From Frankia sp. AgB32 (lineage in GTDB: Bacteria; Actinomycetota; Actinomycetes; Frankiales; Frankiaceae): a stretch of DNA of 64,000 nt. The translations under genes were made by a program, and so were the position numbers. Positions 44,467-53,554 of the stretch are shown here, piece after piece; the first letter of the stretch is position 1, and every line of letters starts with the position of its first letter. The notes under the pieces were generated by a model. It was not told the DNA's origin and made no database searches. It worked only from the letters and a program-made list of their open reading frames with translations. The stretch covers positions 1 to 64,000 of the forward strand of contig NZ_JALKFX010000016.1 of assembly GCF_023243045.1 (NCBI RefSeq), given 5' to 3'.

Positions 44467-45003
44467 GTGGATCTGGATCCGTTGAGTGTCCCGGCTCTGG
44501 TCGCCGTCATCACAGCAGTCCTGGCGGGCACCGCGAGTGAGGCCGGCGTACAGGTGTGGAACGCGCTGCGGAGCCTGGTCGGCCGGGCTTTCGGCTCCGG
44601 TTCGACCCCGGACGAGCTGGTCGAACGGGACCTCGCGGGGCCCGAGGCCGACGCGGGGGCGATCGAGACGCTGTCCCGGCACCTGGCCGCCCGGGCGCTG
44701 CTCGATCCCGACTTCGCCGACGCGCTGCGGGCCTGGACGGCGACCGCGACCGCGACCGCCGGGGAGGACGCCGCCGGGTCGGTGACGAACATCGTGGGCG
44801 ATCAGGCCCACATCGAGGGCGGCCTCGTCCAGACCCGTGACGTGTACGGCTCCATCACTCTCGGCGGGGCCGGCCACGGAAACAGATCGGCACGACCGAC
44901 AGCGACGATGGGCGAGAGTTCCCGTCGGGCCGGACGCCGGCCTGGGCCACGGTGCGTCGCCACCGCCTGGTTCTGGCGATTGTCCACAATGTCACCTCGA
45001 TGA
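44467..45003 (+). CDS. Hypothetical protein, possible conflict-system N-terminal module
   Basis: 178 aa from GTG. The first 90 residues are helical, with a hydrophobic start (VPALVAVITAVLAGTASEAGVQVWNALRSLVG). VTNIVGDQAHIEGGLVQTRDVYGSITLGG follows, a pattern (N..G....G.vvQ...i.G.i.) I associate with N-terminal modules of actinobacterial NTPase/effector proteins. After about residue 138 the sequence looks non-coding and overlaps the next frame by 52 bp. It may be a truncated gene whose effector part has been lost. Confidence 0.5.
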   Translation: MDLDPLSVPALVAVITAVLAGTASEAGVQVWNALRSLVGRAFGSGSTPDELVERDLAGPEADAGAIETLSRHLAARALLDPDFADALRAWTATATATAGEDAAGSVTNIVGDQAHIEGGLVQTRDVYGSITLGGAGHGNRSARPTATMGESSRRAGRRPGPRCVATAWFWRLSTMSPR

Positions 45004-45389
45004 CCCGACTTCTGGACGTGCTGGTTGTCTTCGATGCCGACCCGCGGGTCCAGGTGGTGTTCACCTGGACCGAATCCTCACCCTTCGCCCACGGCGTTCA
45101 GGAGTTTCTCGACGCGGCGGGCGCCCTGACCATTCCCTGGTCGCAGGCGATGACCATCGACGTCGATCTGGCCATCACCGCCAGGCCCGCCCGCCGACGC
45201 GTCGAGGGCAGGGCAGCGGTGATCGGTGTTACCCGCGCGGCTGGCTGCCCGGGCTTTCAGCGAACAGTCATGGAGTGCGCGAACGCGAGTTTCTCAGTCA
45301 CCGTTCGCCCCTCCGGGGACCCAACCATGGTCCAGGTGGACGGCAATGGACCACCGATATCGCCACACGGTAGACCCATGTCCCGGTGA
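44952..45389 (+). pseudogene. Truncated 'IF-2-like' / glycerophosphotransferase-like gene start
   Basis: From GTG 44952: RRHRLVLAIVHNVTSMTRLLDVL, DPRVQVVFTWTESSPFAHGVQEFL, TIPWSQAM, DVDLAITA. This matches the N-terminal 75 residues of an actinobacterial family often misannotated as translation initiation factor IF-2. After about 45180 the family pattern (Gly-rich loop, HGMGYNK) is missing and the sequence is unrelated. A 3' deletion is the simplest reading. Confidence 0.55.
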
Positions 45390-45501
45390 CGCCTCGACCC
45401 CCGGCCGGAGGTGACTGGCGATCGTACTAAATTCAGGTTTTTACGCCGTCCCGCACGTCGTCGACGAGCGGGGAAGGATTCACTGATCCGCGGGGGATGA
45501 C

Positions 45502-46746
45502 GTGCGTCTTGTTCATGCCGCTGACCTTCATCTGGACAGTCCCCTGCGCGGGCTGTCCAGGCTCGGCGACGACGCACTGGCCCATCAGCTACGCGAGGCG
45601 ACCCGCCGGGCGTTGGAGAACCTCACGGAACTGACGGTTACCTGCGGGGCGGACGCGCTGCTGCTTGCCGGCGACATCTACGACGGGAACTGGCCGGACT
45701 ACGCGACCGGACGGTTCTTCGGGGACCAGCTCAGTCGGCTGCACGACGAAAACATTCCGGTGTTCCTGGTCCGCGGCAACCATGATGCCCAGAGCACGAT
45801 CACGCGGTCCCTGCGCCTGCCCCCGAACGTCACCCTGTTCGACACCGACAAGGCCGGCACCGCCGTTGTCGACGACCTCGGGCTGGCGGTGCACGGGCAG
45901 AGCTATGCCACCCCCGACGTCGGGACGAATCTGGCCCGGGCCTACCCGGATGCCGTCGCCGGCCTGACCAACGTCGGGTTGCTGCACACCGCCGTCCAGG
46001 GCGCCGAGGGCCACGCGCCGTACGCGCCGTGCACCGTCGATGATCTCACCCGGACCGGTTACGACTACTTCGCGCTGGGCCACGTCCACACCCACCGGAC
46101 CTTCGGTGACGGCCGGCGGGTCGCCGCGTACAGCGGGAACCTGCAGGGACGCCATCCTCGGGAAGGCGGTCCGAAGGGCGCACTCGTCGTCGACCTCGAA
46201 CCTGGCGAGGCACCGCGGATCCGCCTGGAACCGTGCGATGTGGCCCGCTGGGCGACGCTGCGCCTCGACGTGGCGGCGTGCCGCACGTTCGACGACGTCC
46301 TGAGCTGCGCCGACCAGGCGCTGCGCGCGGCGCGCGCCGAGACGGGTGAGCGGCCGCTGGTCGCGCGGGTCACCGTCGTCGGCGCCTCCCCGGCCGCGCC
46401 CGCGCTGACCGACACCGAACGCCTGCACGCGGAACTGGCGGCGCTGGCGGCCGGGATCGACGCGGTGGCCCTGGAGAAGATCGAGGTCAGGGCGACGAGC
46501 CCGCGCCCGCCCACCACGGTCGACCCGGAGCTGGCAGCGGGGATCCGTGCCGCCGTCGAGGGCTTCGCCGGGGACACCGAGCGGCTCGCCCGTCTCGCCG
46601 AACCCCTGGAACGCGAGGTCGGACGAGACCTGCGGCGCGCGGGTCTGCTCGACCTGGGCGATCACGCGGTGCTGGCCGAGCTCGCCCGCCGGGCCGGGGC
46701 CGACCTGTTCACCCGGCTCGCCGGCGACGGCTGCGAGGAGCAGTGA
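45502..46746 (+). CDS. SbcD/YhaO-type DNA repair exonuclease
   Basis: 414-aa metallophosphoesterase nuclease subunit of an SbcCD/Rad50-Mre11-like complex. Metal-binding motifs are in order: HAADLHLDSPL (DxH), LLLAGDIYDG (GDxxD), LVRGNHDAQ (GNHD), and FALGHVHTHR (GHxH). The extra C-terminal region matches the YhaO branch rather than classical SbcD. GTG start 45502. The stop overlaps the next start (TGATG), so it is coupled to the SbcC/YhaN-like partner. Confidence 0.92.
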   Translation: MRLVHAADLHLDSPLRGLSRLGDDALAHQLREATRRALENLTELTVTCGADALLLAGDIYDGNWPDYATGRFFGDQLSRLHDENIPVFLVRGNHDAQSTITRSLRLPPNVTLFDTDKAGTAVVDDLGLAVHGQSYATPDVGTNLARAYPDAVAGLTNVGLLHTAVQGAEGHAPYAPCTVDDLTRTGYDYFALGHVHTHRTFGDGRRVAAYSGNLQGRHPREGGPKGALVVDLEPGEAPRIRLEPCDVARWATLRLDVAACRTFDDVLSCADQALRAARAETGERPLVARVTVVGASPAAPALTDTERLHAELAALAAGIDAVALEKIEVRATSPRPPTTVDPELAAGIRAAVEGFAGDTERLARLAEPLEREVGRDLRRAGLLDLGDHAVLAELARRAGADLFTRLAGDGCEEQ

Positions 46747-49700
46747 TGCGGATCCGCTCGTTCGGCCTGGAACGCTACGGCGCCTTCGAGGGTCGCGAGG
46801 TCGCGTTCGGCGCGGGCCTGACCCTGGTGGTCGGCGACAACGAGACGGGCAAGTCGACGACGCTGGCGGGACTGTCGGATCTGCTGTGGGGTTTCCGCCC
46901 CCGCCATCAGGACCACACCTTCGCCGTCGGCACGCTGAGCCTCACCGCCCGGCTCGACCTGCCCGGCGGGCAGGAGGTCGATGTGCGCAGGCGCCGGACC
47001 GGGCTGTCGACGAGCCCGGACGGGCAGCCGTTCGCACCGCTGTGGGGCCACGACGGCCGTGAGCTGTGGCGCCGGGCGTTCGGCCTGTCGCTGGCGGATC
47101 TGCGCGACGGCGCCGACGCGGTCTTTCGCGGCGCGGGGGACCTCGCGGAGCTGGTGTTCGCGGCCCGCAGCGGACGGGCGGTGCACGAACTCGCCCAGGC
47201 GTTGGAGAAGGAACGAGACGGGCTCTACAAGTCGCACGGCAACGGCCGCAGGTCCCAGGTCCGGGCGGCGTGGAACGAGTTCACGCGGGCCCGCGACGGC
47301 GTCGAGGACGCCATGGTCAACGGGGAACTCGTCGCGGTCGCGGAGACCGAGCTGGCCCGGCACGAGGGCAGGGCCAGGGCCGCGGCAGCCCGGCTCGGCT
47401 CGGCCGCGGCCCGCCATGCCCGCGCCGAGCAGCGGTGCCGTGCCATGGCGGAGGTCCAGACCCTGCTCGGCCTGCGGGCCGAACGTGCCCGGCTGCTCGA
47501 CGGCGGGCTGGTGCTGCCGGCCGGGCAGCTCGACGCGTTCGACGCCGTCCTCGACGTTCTCGACGACCTCGACACCGCGACCGGTGAGACCGGGTGGCTG
47601 CGGGCCGAGCACGACGAGAAGGCCGCCGAGCGGGCGGAGCTGCGCCTCGACGAGGCGCTGCTCACCGACGGTGACGCGATCAGCCGGCTGGAACGCCACG
47701 TCGAGGCCCGGACCGGGGACACCGCCGTCGCCGCCGACCACGACCGGGCCGCTGCGGAGCAGGCCGGGGAGGCCATCCGGCTGCTCCATGACCTCGTCGG
47801 CCCGGATGATCCGCGCCCGGCCGGGGAGCTGCTCGCCGCGCTGCACGTCCCCGTCGACGTCGCGGCCGGCCTGGACGCGCTGGGCGCCCGCGTCGACGCC
47901 CTGGGCGCCGAGGTCGCCCAGGCCGAGGAGACGGTCCGGGTGGCCTGCGCGCGGGAGGATGCCGCCGCCACGGTGGCGCCGCACGATCCGATGCTGATCG
48001 GACTGTTGCGCGACGTGGTCACCACGATCCGCGCGGACGGTTCGGCCTCGGCGCTGTTCCGCGCGTCTGTGGACAGTGCGGCGACCGCGCTGGGGGATCG
48101 TCGCGACGCCCTCCGCCACGCGGGCGCGGGCGTCGTGGACGCGGCCGCGCCCGCGGCGCCGAGCCGGGAGAGGGTCCGCGACGCCTGCCAACGCCTCGCG
48201 GCGGCCGAAGACGCCTGGGACGGCACCGCGACGCAGGCCGCCGCCGCCGGTCAGGCCGTGGAGCAGGCAGGTCAGCAGCTGGCCCGCAAGGCCGACGGGC
48301 AGCGCCTGCCCGACCCGGCGGCCCTCGCCCGGGTCCGCGCGGAACGCGACGATCTGTGGGCCCGGCTCACCAAGGCCGCGGCGGACGGGCTGAGCGCGGC
48401 CCGCGCCGAGGAACTGCTCCCCTGCCTGGCCACCACGACCCGCCGCGCCGACGACCTCGCCGACGACCTGCTCGCCCACGCCTCCGCCGCGGCGAAACAC
48501 GCCCAGCTCCAGCGCGCTCTCGCCGAGGCCACCGAGCGCCACCGCGACGCCCTCACCGCCCACGAGCACGCCCATCACGCGCGGGACCAGGCCCGGCGCG
48601 ACTGGGACGCCTTCTGGACCGACCTCGGGCTCACCCCACCGACACCGGAGCAGGCCGACGACGTCCGCCGCGCACTCGACGACGCCCAGGCGGCGCAGAC
48701 CACGCTGCTCGCCGCGGAACGCCGCGGCACTGCCCTGAGCGCCCAGGCCGATGCCCAGCGCGCCACCCTCACCGAGGCGCTCACGGCCCTGGGCCAGCCG
48801 CCGTCCGGCGGCGACCTCGACACTGTCCTCGCCGCCGCCGAACGGATCCTCACCGACGACGACGCCGCCCGCGAGGAACGCGCCAGCACCGCCCTGCACG
48901 CCCGCCAGACCACCGAGGCCCGCCGGGCCCACGCCGGGAAGACCGTCGAGCTGGACACCGCCCAGGAGCAGTGGGCCGCCGCGGCGCGAACCGCGGGCCT
49001 GCCCGCGACGATGACCCCGCCCGGCTGGGTGGCGCGGCGCGGCACGCTGGCCCAGGCCCAGGCGGCCCACCACGCCGCGACGCAGGCCCGTGCGAGCGCG
49101 GCCGACGCCCGCCGCCGCCTCGACGCCTTCACCGAGGAGATCGCCGCGCTGGCCACCCGCCACGGCGAGGACGGGCCCGGCGACGCAACCCCCGCGGCTG
49201 TCCTGGACCGCCTCGCCGCCCGACTCCGCGGCGCCTGTGAGGCCCAGGCCGCCGCGAAGGTCCTCGACCGCGCCGTCGCCGAGCTCACCGACCGTCTCGA
49301 CAGCGCCGCCGAGCAGCACGCCACCGCCACCGCACGCCTGGACCGGCTGCGGGACGAGGCGGGCCTGTCCCGGGACCAGCCGCTGGCCGACATTCTCGAC
49401 CGCAGCCGGGCGGTCCAGGCCGTGCGGGCACAGGAGACGGCCACCGCGGCGATGATCCGCACGGCGGCGCCCGAGGACGATCTCGAAACCCTGGTCAAGG
49501 AACTCGCCGACCGCGACGACGCCGACCTGGACCGGGACCTCACCGCCGCCGCGGAGGACCGCGACGCCTGCTCCGCCGCCCAGGACGCGGCCGCCCAGGT
49601 CCTCGGCGCGAGCCGCGAACGGCTCCGGCAGCTGCGCGACGGCCGCAGCGTCGCCGAGCAGCACGCCCAGGCCCAGGAACACCTCGCCCTGGTCGCCGAG

Positions 49701-50486
49701 GGGGCCGAGCGCTACCTCATCGCCACCATCGCCCAGCAACTGCTCCGCGAGCAGCTCGAAGCCCATGCGCGCCGCCACACCTCACCGCTGCTCGGCGACG
49801 CCGGGCGCCTGCTCGAACGCCTCACCGGCGGGACGTGCGTCGCGCTGCGCGCCGAGGACCGCGGCGACCAGCGGTCCCTGCGCGTCGTGCGCGCCGACGA
49901 GCTGGAACGCGCCCCCGGCGAGCTGTCCGAGGGCACCGCCGACCAGGTCTATCTCGCGCTGCGCCTCGCCGCGATCGACCAGCTGCAACGCGACCGGGCC
50001 GCCCGCGGCGACGTGCCCCTGCCCGTCGTCCTCGACGACGTGCTGATGGCCTTCGACGACCACCGCGCCGTCGCCGCCCTGCACGTCCTCGCGGAACTCG
50101 CCCGCCACTGGCAGATCATCGTGTTCAGCCACCACCGCCACCTCGCCGACCTCGTCGCCGCCGATCCGGTCCTGGCGGCAGCCACCCAGATCAGCCGGCT
50201 GCCCCAGGTGACCCCACCGCCCGGCCTGCGCGCCGCGGACCGGATCAGGGCCTCCGTGGCCACCGCGACCGCCACCGCCGGTCCCGGTGACATTGCCGTT
50301 GCCCGTTCCTCGCTGCCCTCGGCATCCTCCGGTCGTCCCCCGCGGGAACGGCCGTCAGCTCCGGCCGTCGACCACGATCGGACGGAGATCCGTCGGTGGG
50401 CCCGGGAACACGGCTACCATGTCGGCGACCGGGGCCGCATAGCCCAGAACATCATCGATGCCTTCCACCAGGCACACGCCCACTGA
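46746..50486 (+). CDS. SbcC/YhaN-type SMC-like ATPase with C-terminal Lsr2 DNA-binding tail
   Basis: 1246-aa Rad50-like partner of the preceding nuclease. Walker A GDNETGKST is at about residues 35-43. Long Ala/Arg/Glu coiled coils fill about 150-1000. The ABC signature region LSEGTADQVYLALRLAAID and Walker B LPVVLDDVLMAFDDH lie near 1060-1110, then the His switch IIVFSHHRHL. After a Ser/Pro linker the last 35 residues read TEIRRWAREHGYHVGDRGRIAQNIIDAFHQAH, a good match to the Lsr2 C-terminal DNA-binding domain (RxWAxxxGxxVxxRGRI). The tail could direct the nuclease to AT-rich, perhaps foreign, DNA. ATG 46746 shares one base with the upstream stop. Confidence 0.93.
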   Translation: MRIRSFGLERYGAFEGREVAFGAGLTLVVGDNETGKSTTLAGLSDLLWGFRPRHQDHTFAVGTLSLTARLDLPGGQEVDVRRRRTGLSTSPDGQPFAPLWGHDGRELWRRAFGLSLADLRDGADAVFRGAGDLAELVFAARSGRAVHELAQALEKERDGLYKSHGNGRRSQVRAAWNEFTRARDGVEDAMVNGELVAVAETELARHEGRARAAAARLGSAAARHARAEQRCRAMAEVQTLLGLRAERARLLDGGLVLPAGQLDAFDAVLDVLDDLDTATGETGWLRAEHDEKAAERAELRLDEALLTDGDAISRLERHVEARTGDTAVAADHDRAAAEQAGEAIRLLHDLVGPDDPRPAGELLAALHVPVDVAAGLDALGARVDALGAEVAQAEETVRVACAREDAAATVAPHDPMLIGLLRDVVTTIRADGSASALFRASVDSAATALGDRRDALRHAGAGVVDAAAPAAPSRERVRDACQRLAAAEDAWDGTATQAAAAGQAVEQAGQQLARKADGQRLPDPAALARVRAERDDLWARLTKAAADGLSAARAEELLPCLATTTRRADDLADDLLAHASAAAKHAQLQRALAEATERHRDALTAHEHAHHARDQARRDWDAFWTDLGLTPPTPEQADDVRRALDDAQAAQTTLLAAERRGTALSAQADAQRATLTEALTALGQPPSGGDLDTVLAAAERILTDDDAAREERASTALHARQTTEARRAHAGKTVELDTAQEQWAAAARTAGLPATMTPPGWVARRGTLAQAQAAHHAATQARASAADARRRLDAFTEEIAALATRHGEDGPGDATPAAVLDRLAARLRGACEAQAAAKVLDRAVAELTDRLDSAAEQHATATARLDRLRDEAGLSRDQPLADILDRSRAVQAVRAQETATAAMIRTAAPEDDLETLVKELADRDDADLDRDLTAAAEDRDACSAAQDAAAQVLGASRERLRQLRDGRSVAEQHAQAQEHLALVAEGAERYLIATIAQQLLREQLEAHARRHTSPLLGDAGRLLERLTGGTCVALRAEDRGDQRSLRVVRADELERAPGELSEGTADQVYLALRLAAIDQLQRDRAARGDVPLPVVLDDVLMAFDDHRAVAALHVLAELARHWQIIVFSHHRHLADLVAADPVLAAATQISRLPQVTPPPGLRAADRIRASVATATATAGPGDIAVARSSLPSASSGRPPRERPSAPAVDHDRTEIRRWAREHGYHVGDRGRIAQNIIDAFHQAHAH

Positions 50487-50567
50487 CGCCCGCTCCGTCA
50501 CCCGTGACCCCGCTCAGCCATGCCCGAGAAGCATGATCGACATAATTCTGGCTCATACTGGGCGCAT

Positions 50568-50936
50568 GTGGAGGTCGTGTTGCACCCCGAGGTCGAGCAG
50601 TGGTTCCTCGATCTGTGCCGCACGGACTCCATCACCGCGGATCTGGTCGCCGAGGCAATCGACGTGCTCGCCGAGAACGGGCCGGGTCCTGGTCGCCCAC
50701 TGGTCGACAGGCTCAAGGGCAGTACCTATCACCATATGAAGGAACTCCGACCAGGCTCGACCGGCACAAGCGAGATCCGAATGATTTTTGCCTTCGATCC
50801 GCATCGTGAAGCGGTCTTCCTCATTGCCGGCGACAAGTCCGGCGCCTGGCGCTCCTGGTATCAGACCGCGGTCCCGCTCGCAGACGAAAGATTCAGCGAA
50901 CACCTGAGCTCACTCAAAGCACAGGAGGGGTCATGA
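50568..50936 (+). CDS. HigB/RelE-like toxin (Gp49 family)
   Basis: 122 aa. The body VVLHPEVEQWFLDLC, DVLAENGPGPGRPLVDRLKGSTYHHMKELRPG, EIRMIFAFDPHREAVFLIAGDKSG and W matches the phage-derived Gp49 toxin family, which act as ribosome-dependent mRNA interferases. GTG 50568 is preferred; an upstream ATG at 50520 adds a non-conserved stretch. Its stop overlaps the antitoxin start (ATGA), giving the toxin-first order typical of higBA. Confidence 0.85.
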   Translation: MEVVLHPEVEQWFLDLCRTDSITADLVAEAIDVLAENGPGPGRPLVDRLKGSTYHHMKELRPGSTGTSEIRMIFAFDPHREAVFLIAGDKSGAWRSWYQTAVPLADERFSEHLSSLKAQEGS

Positions 50937-51265
50937 CCACACCGGCGAGCTGGCGTGATGTCAAGGCCCGTGCGCGCGCGGCCGATCCCGAATGGGACAT
51001 CGCCGCACGCACGTCCCGCCGCTCCGAGATGCGAGGGCGGATGCTCGCCTCGGTCAGTGGCGCGCAGCTCGCCGAGATCCGCGGGCAGCTCGGCGTCACC
51101 CAGGCACAGCTCGCCGAGGCCACCGGCCTGACCCAGGCGAGGATCAGCCAGATCGAGAGCGGCACGGCCACCGGACTGGACGTCCTGCGCGCCTACATCA
51201 CCGGCCTCGGCGGCCACGTCGACATCGTCGCCCGCATCGGCAACGTCCACCTCAACATCGCCTGA
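50933..51265 (+). CDS. HigA-like antitoxin with XRE helix-turn-helix
   Basis: 110 aa. An N-terminal helical part (SWRDVKARARAADPEWD) is followed by an XRE HTH: LAEIRGQLGVTQAQLAEATGLTQARISQIESG (about 48-80). LDVLRAYITGLGGHVDIVARIG is the tail seen in antitoxins paired with Gp49 toxins. It overlaps the toxin gene by 4 bp. It probably represses its own operon. Confidence 0.92.
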   Translation: MTTPASWRDVKARARAADPEWDIAARTSRRSEMRGRMLASVSGAQLAEIRGQLGVTQAQLAEATGLTQARISQIESGTATGLDVLRAYITGLGGHVDIVARIGNVHLNIA

Positions 51266-51342
51266 CCGCGCGCCTTCGACGGGAGGATCAGTCGACATCA
51301 CCTTCGTCAGGCGCACGTCAGCTGACCACCCGATGTTCTCCG

Positions 51343-52921
51343 TTACCCGCGCAGCAGGGTGACCGGGCGGCCGGCGGGGCTGAGGGTGGTGGTGATGGCG
51401 GTGCGTTCGTCGATGGCGGGGGCGGCGGGGCGCTGGTCGAAGATGGCGAGGGCGCCGGTGTCGAGACCGAGCCGGTCGAGGTAGCGGTCAAGCTGGGCGA
51501 GGCCCTGGCGCAGCGGATCCGCCCAGGTCGGGCGCCAGGTCTTGATTTCCAGCGCCTCGCGCTGGACGCGGCGGGAGCCGTCGGGGGCCCGGTAGGGCCA
51601 GCGGACATGCAGGTCGATGCGGCCCGAACCGACCGCGTATTCACGCTCGACGAACCCACCGCCGTTCACGACCCGCCGAAGGTAGCCCATGAGGATCAGG
51701 TGGGGGGCCGCCTCGGGGTAGAAACCCGTCCCGAGAAGGAATTCGCCGTTCTCGATCCACCAGTCGGCGAACTCGTCGAGCACCTTGGGAAAGTCGAAGC
51801 TGCCGTCCGGTCGGACGAACGAGCGGGGATCGGCGGTGACGCTTTCCTGGACGCTCGACGACAGGACCCGAGCGATGACCTCCCGGTAGATCGGATTCGC
51901 GACCCGCACGGGCGCCGTCGCCGCGATCAGGCCAAGATCACGGACGTAGACGAGGTCGTCGTCGTAGGGCTCGAGGGCGAGCGGATCTCCCGTCAGCAGG
52001 GGGGCGATGATGCGCCGGACCCGCGGTTCGGCGAGCCTGGCAGCCAGCGAGTCCAGATGCGTGGCTCGCTCCAGGACGAGTCGTTCCTTCGCTTCGTCCA
52101 GCTGCGCGACGCTGATTGTTTCAGTGCTGGCCCCCGTCATTTTCTCGACGACCTCGCGGGCGAGCGCGTTGACCAGCCACGGCTGGCCGCCGGTCAGTTC
52201 GTAGGCATGGTCGACGGCGCCGGGGGCGAACCGCTGCCCGGTCTGCGCGGTGTGCTGGCCGTAGAGCTCGGCGACCTCGGCCGGGGTGAAGTCCCCAAGC
52301 CGCAGGGATTCCACTTTCACGTTGAACGGGCTCGCGGTCCCCAGCCGGTCAGGATCGCCGCCGGCGAGAACCTTGTAGTCGCGCACGTCGCGCAGACCGC
52401 ACAGCGCGACGGAGACGGGGAAGTCCCGGGATCGCGTCGGGAAGCCGGCACGCAGCTGGCGCAGCACGCTGATCAGGCTCTGTCCGCGCAGCGCGTCGAT
52501 CTCGTCGAAGAACAGCACGAGGGGCCGCGGGCAGGTCAGCGCCCACGTTCGCAGGGCCACCTGGAGCAGGCTGCCCGCCGACTCCGCGGGCCAGGCCGAC
52601 GGACGGAGATCCGGCGCCAGCTGACTCTCGGCGTTGATCCTGATCTGCGCGAGAATGTCATGGTTGGCCGCGCCGTAGTCGTCACCGGCAGCTTCGGCGA
52701 CCTCGCAGGAGAAATGTAGTGCCGCGTGGCGGCCCCCGGGCGGTCAGGTCCTGCGCGAGCGCACGCAGCGCCGTCGTCTTACCGGTCTGGCGGGGGGCGT
52801 GGACAACGAAGTAGGCAGACTGATCGACCAGGCCCGGCGCCTCCGGCAGCCGTTCCAACGCCGGGATCATGTAATGATCGACCGGGTCACACGGACCAGC
52901 CGTGTTGAACCGACGGCTCAC
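51343..52921 (-). pseudogene. AAA ATPase fused to a PD-(D/E)XK-like nuclease, frameshifted
   Basis: The first 60 codons (GTG 52921; MSRRFNTAGPCDPVDHYMIP, Walker A VVHAPRQTGKTT) run to a stop near 52682. From the C5 run at 52733-52737 onward the gene continues in another frame: RHAALHFSCEVAEAAGDD, Walker B LVLFFDEIDALRG, GGQPWLVNALAREV and a C-terminal nuclease-like core (GSGRIDLHVRWP...EALEIKTW). Removing one base from that run restores a protein of about 525 aa of the AAA_35/ATP-binding group. It is either a true pseudogene or a base-call error. Confidence 0.8.
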
Positions 52922-53084
52922 CCGATCACTCTTCCCAAGCGTCCTTCACGCAGGTCCGCCACGGCATGCTCCGCTCGCCAGCCTACCTTGATCGACATGC
53001 GGCGAAGATCTGGTGATCCAGACGCAGGAGGAGCCGTGACGACACCGTCGAACCGGCGAGTGCGGAGGCGTCGATGATCCGCGC

Positions 53085-53318
53085 TCAGCGCATGCCGGTG
53101 GCGGCTTGTGCGTCGGACAGCGTGGGCCAGCCGGTGCCGAGCATCATCCAGCCGTCGTGGCCGGAAAGGCGGTTGATGGGATCGTGCACCTTGATCTGCC
53201 AGTTACCGGCGCTGGTTTCCCGGGCGTAGGCGGATTTGCCCTCGTACGTCCCGTAATAACTACCGAGATCTGCTGTCGGCTCGACGTTCGCGGGGCCGGG
53301 TACGTCTTCGGAGGTCAT
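53085..53318 (-). CDS. Small hypothetical protein
   Basis: 77 aa: MTSEDVPGPANVEPTADLG, then GTYEGKSAYARETSAGNWQIKVHDPINRLSGHDGWMMLG and WPTLSDAQAATG. The aromatic-rich middle and Ala-rich end look like a small folded domain, but I know no family. ATG 53318 is followed by coding-like codon use. The neighbours are pseudogenes. Confidence 0.5.
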   Translation of the reverse strand: MTSEDVPGPANVEPTADLGSYYGTYEGKSAYARETSAGNWQIKVHDPINRLSGHDGWMMLGTGWPTLSDAQAATGMR

Positions 53319-53554
53319 GTGCGGCTCCCACCGGGCGGTCACCGGGACACCCGGCGGTGAGCGGTCCTGCTCGCGGGGCGCAGCGGATGGCAGCGGTCCC
53401 CGACCCGGGTCGGTTGGTCCTCAGCACCCTTATCGTAGGCCCTCGTTGCCATCCGGGCCGCCAACGGCTCGCGCGATCAGGTCACAGGCCCGACGCCGCA
53501 ACGGCGCCGAGATGGTGGCCGCCGGCCCGGGCCGACTCGGCACGTCACGCCCGG

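Noticed and set aside
46662-49778. Minus-strand open frame opposite the SbcC-like gene
   Set aside because: Composition is an antisense shadow; the plus frame has Walker A, signature and Walker B in order.
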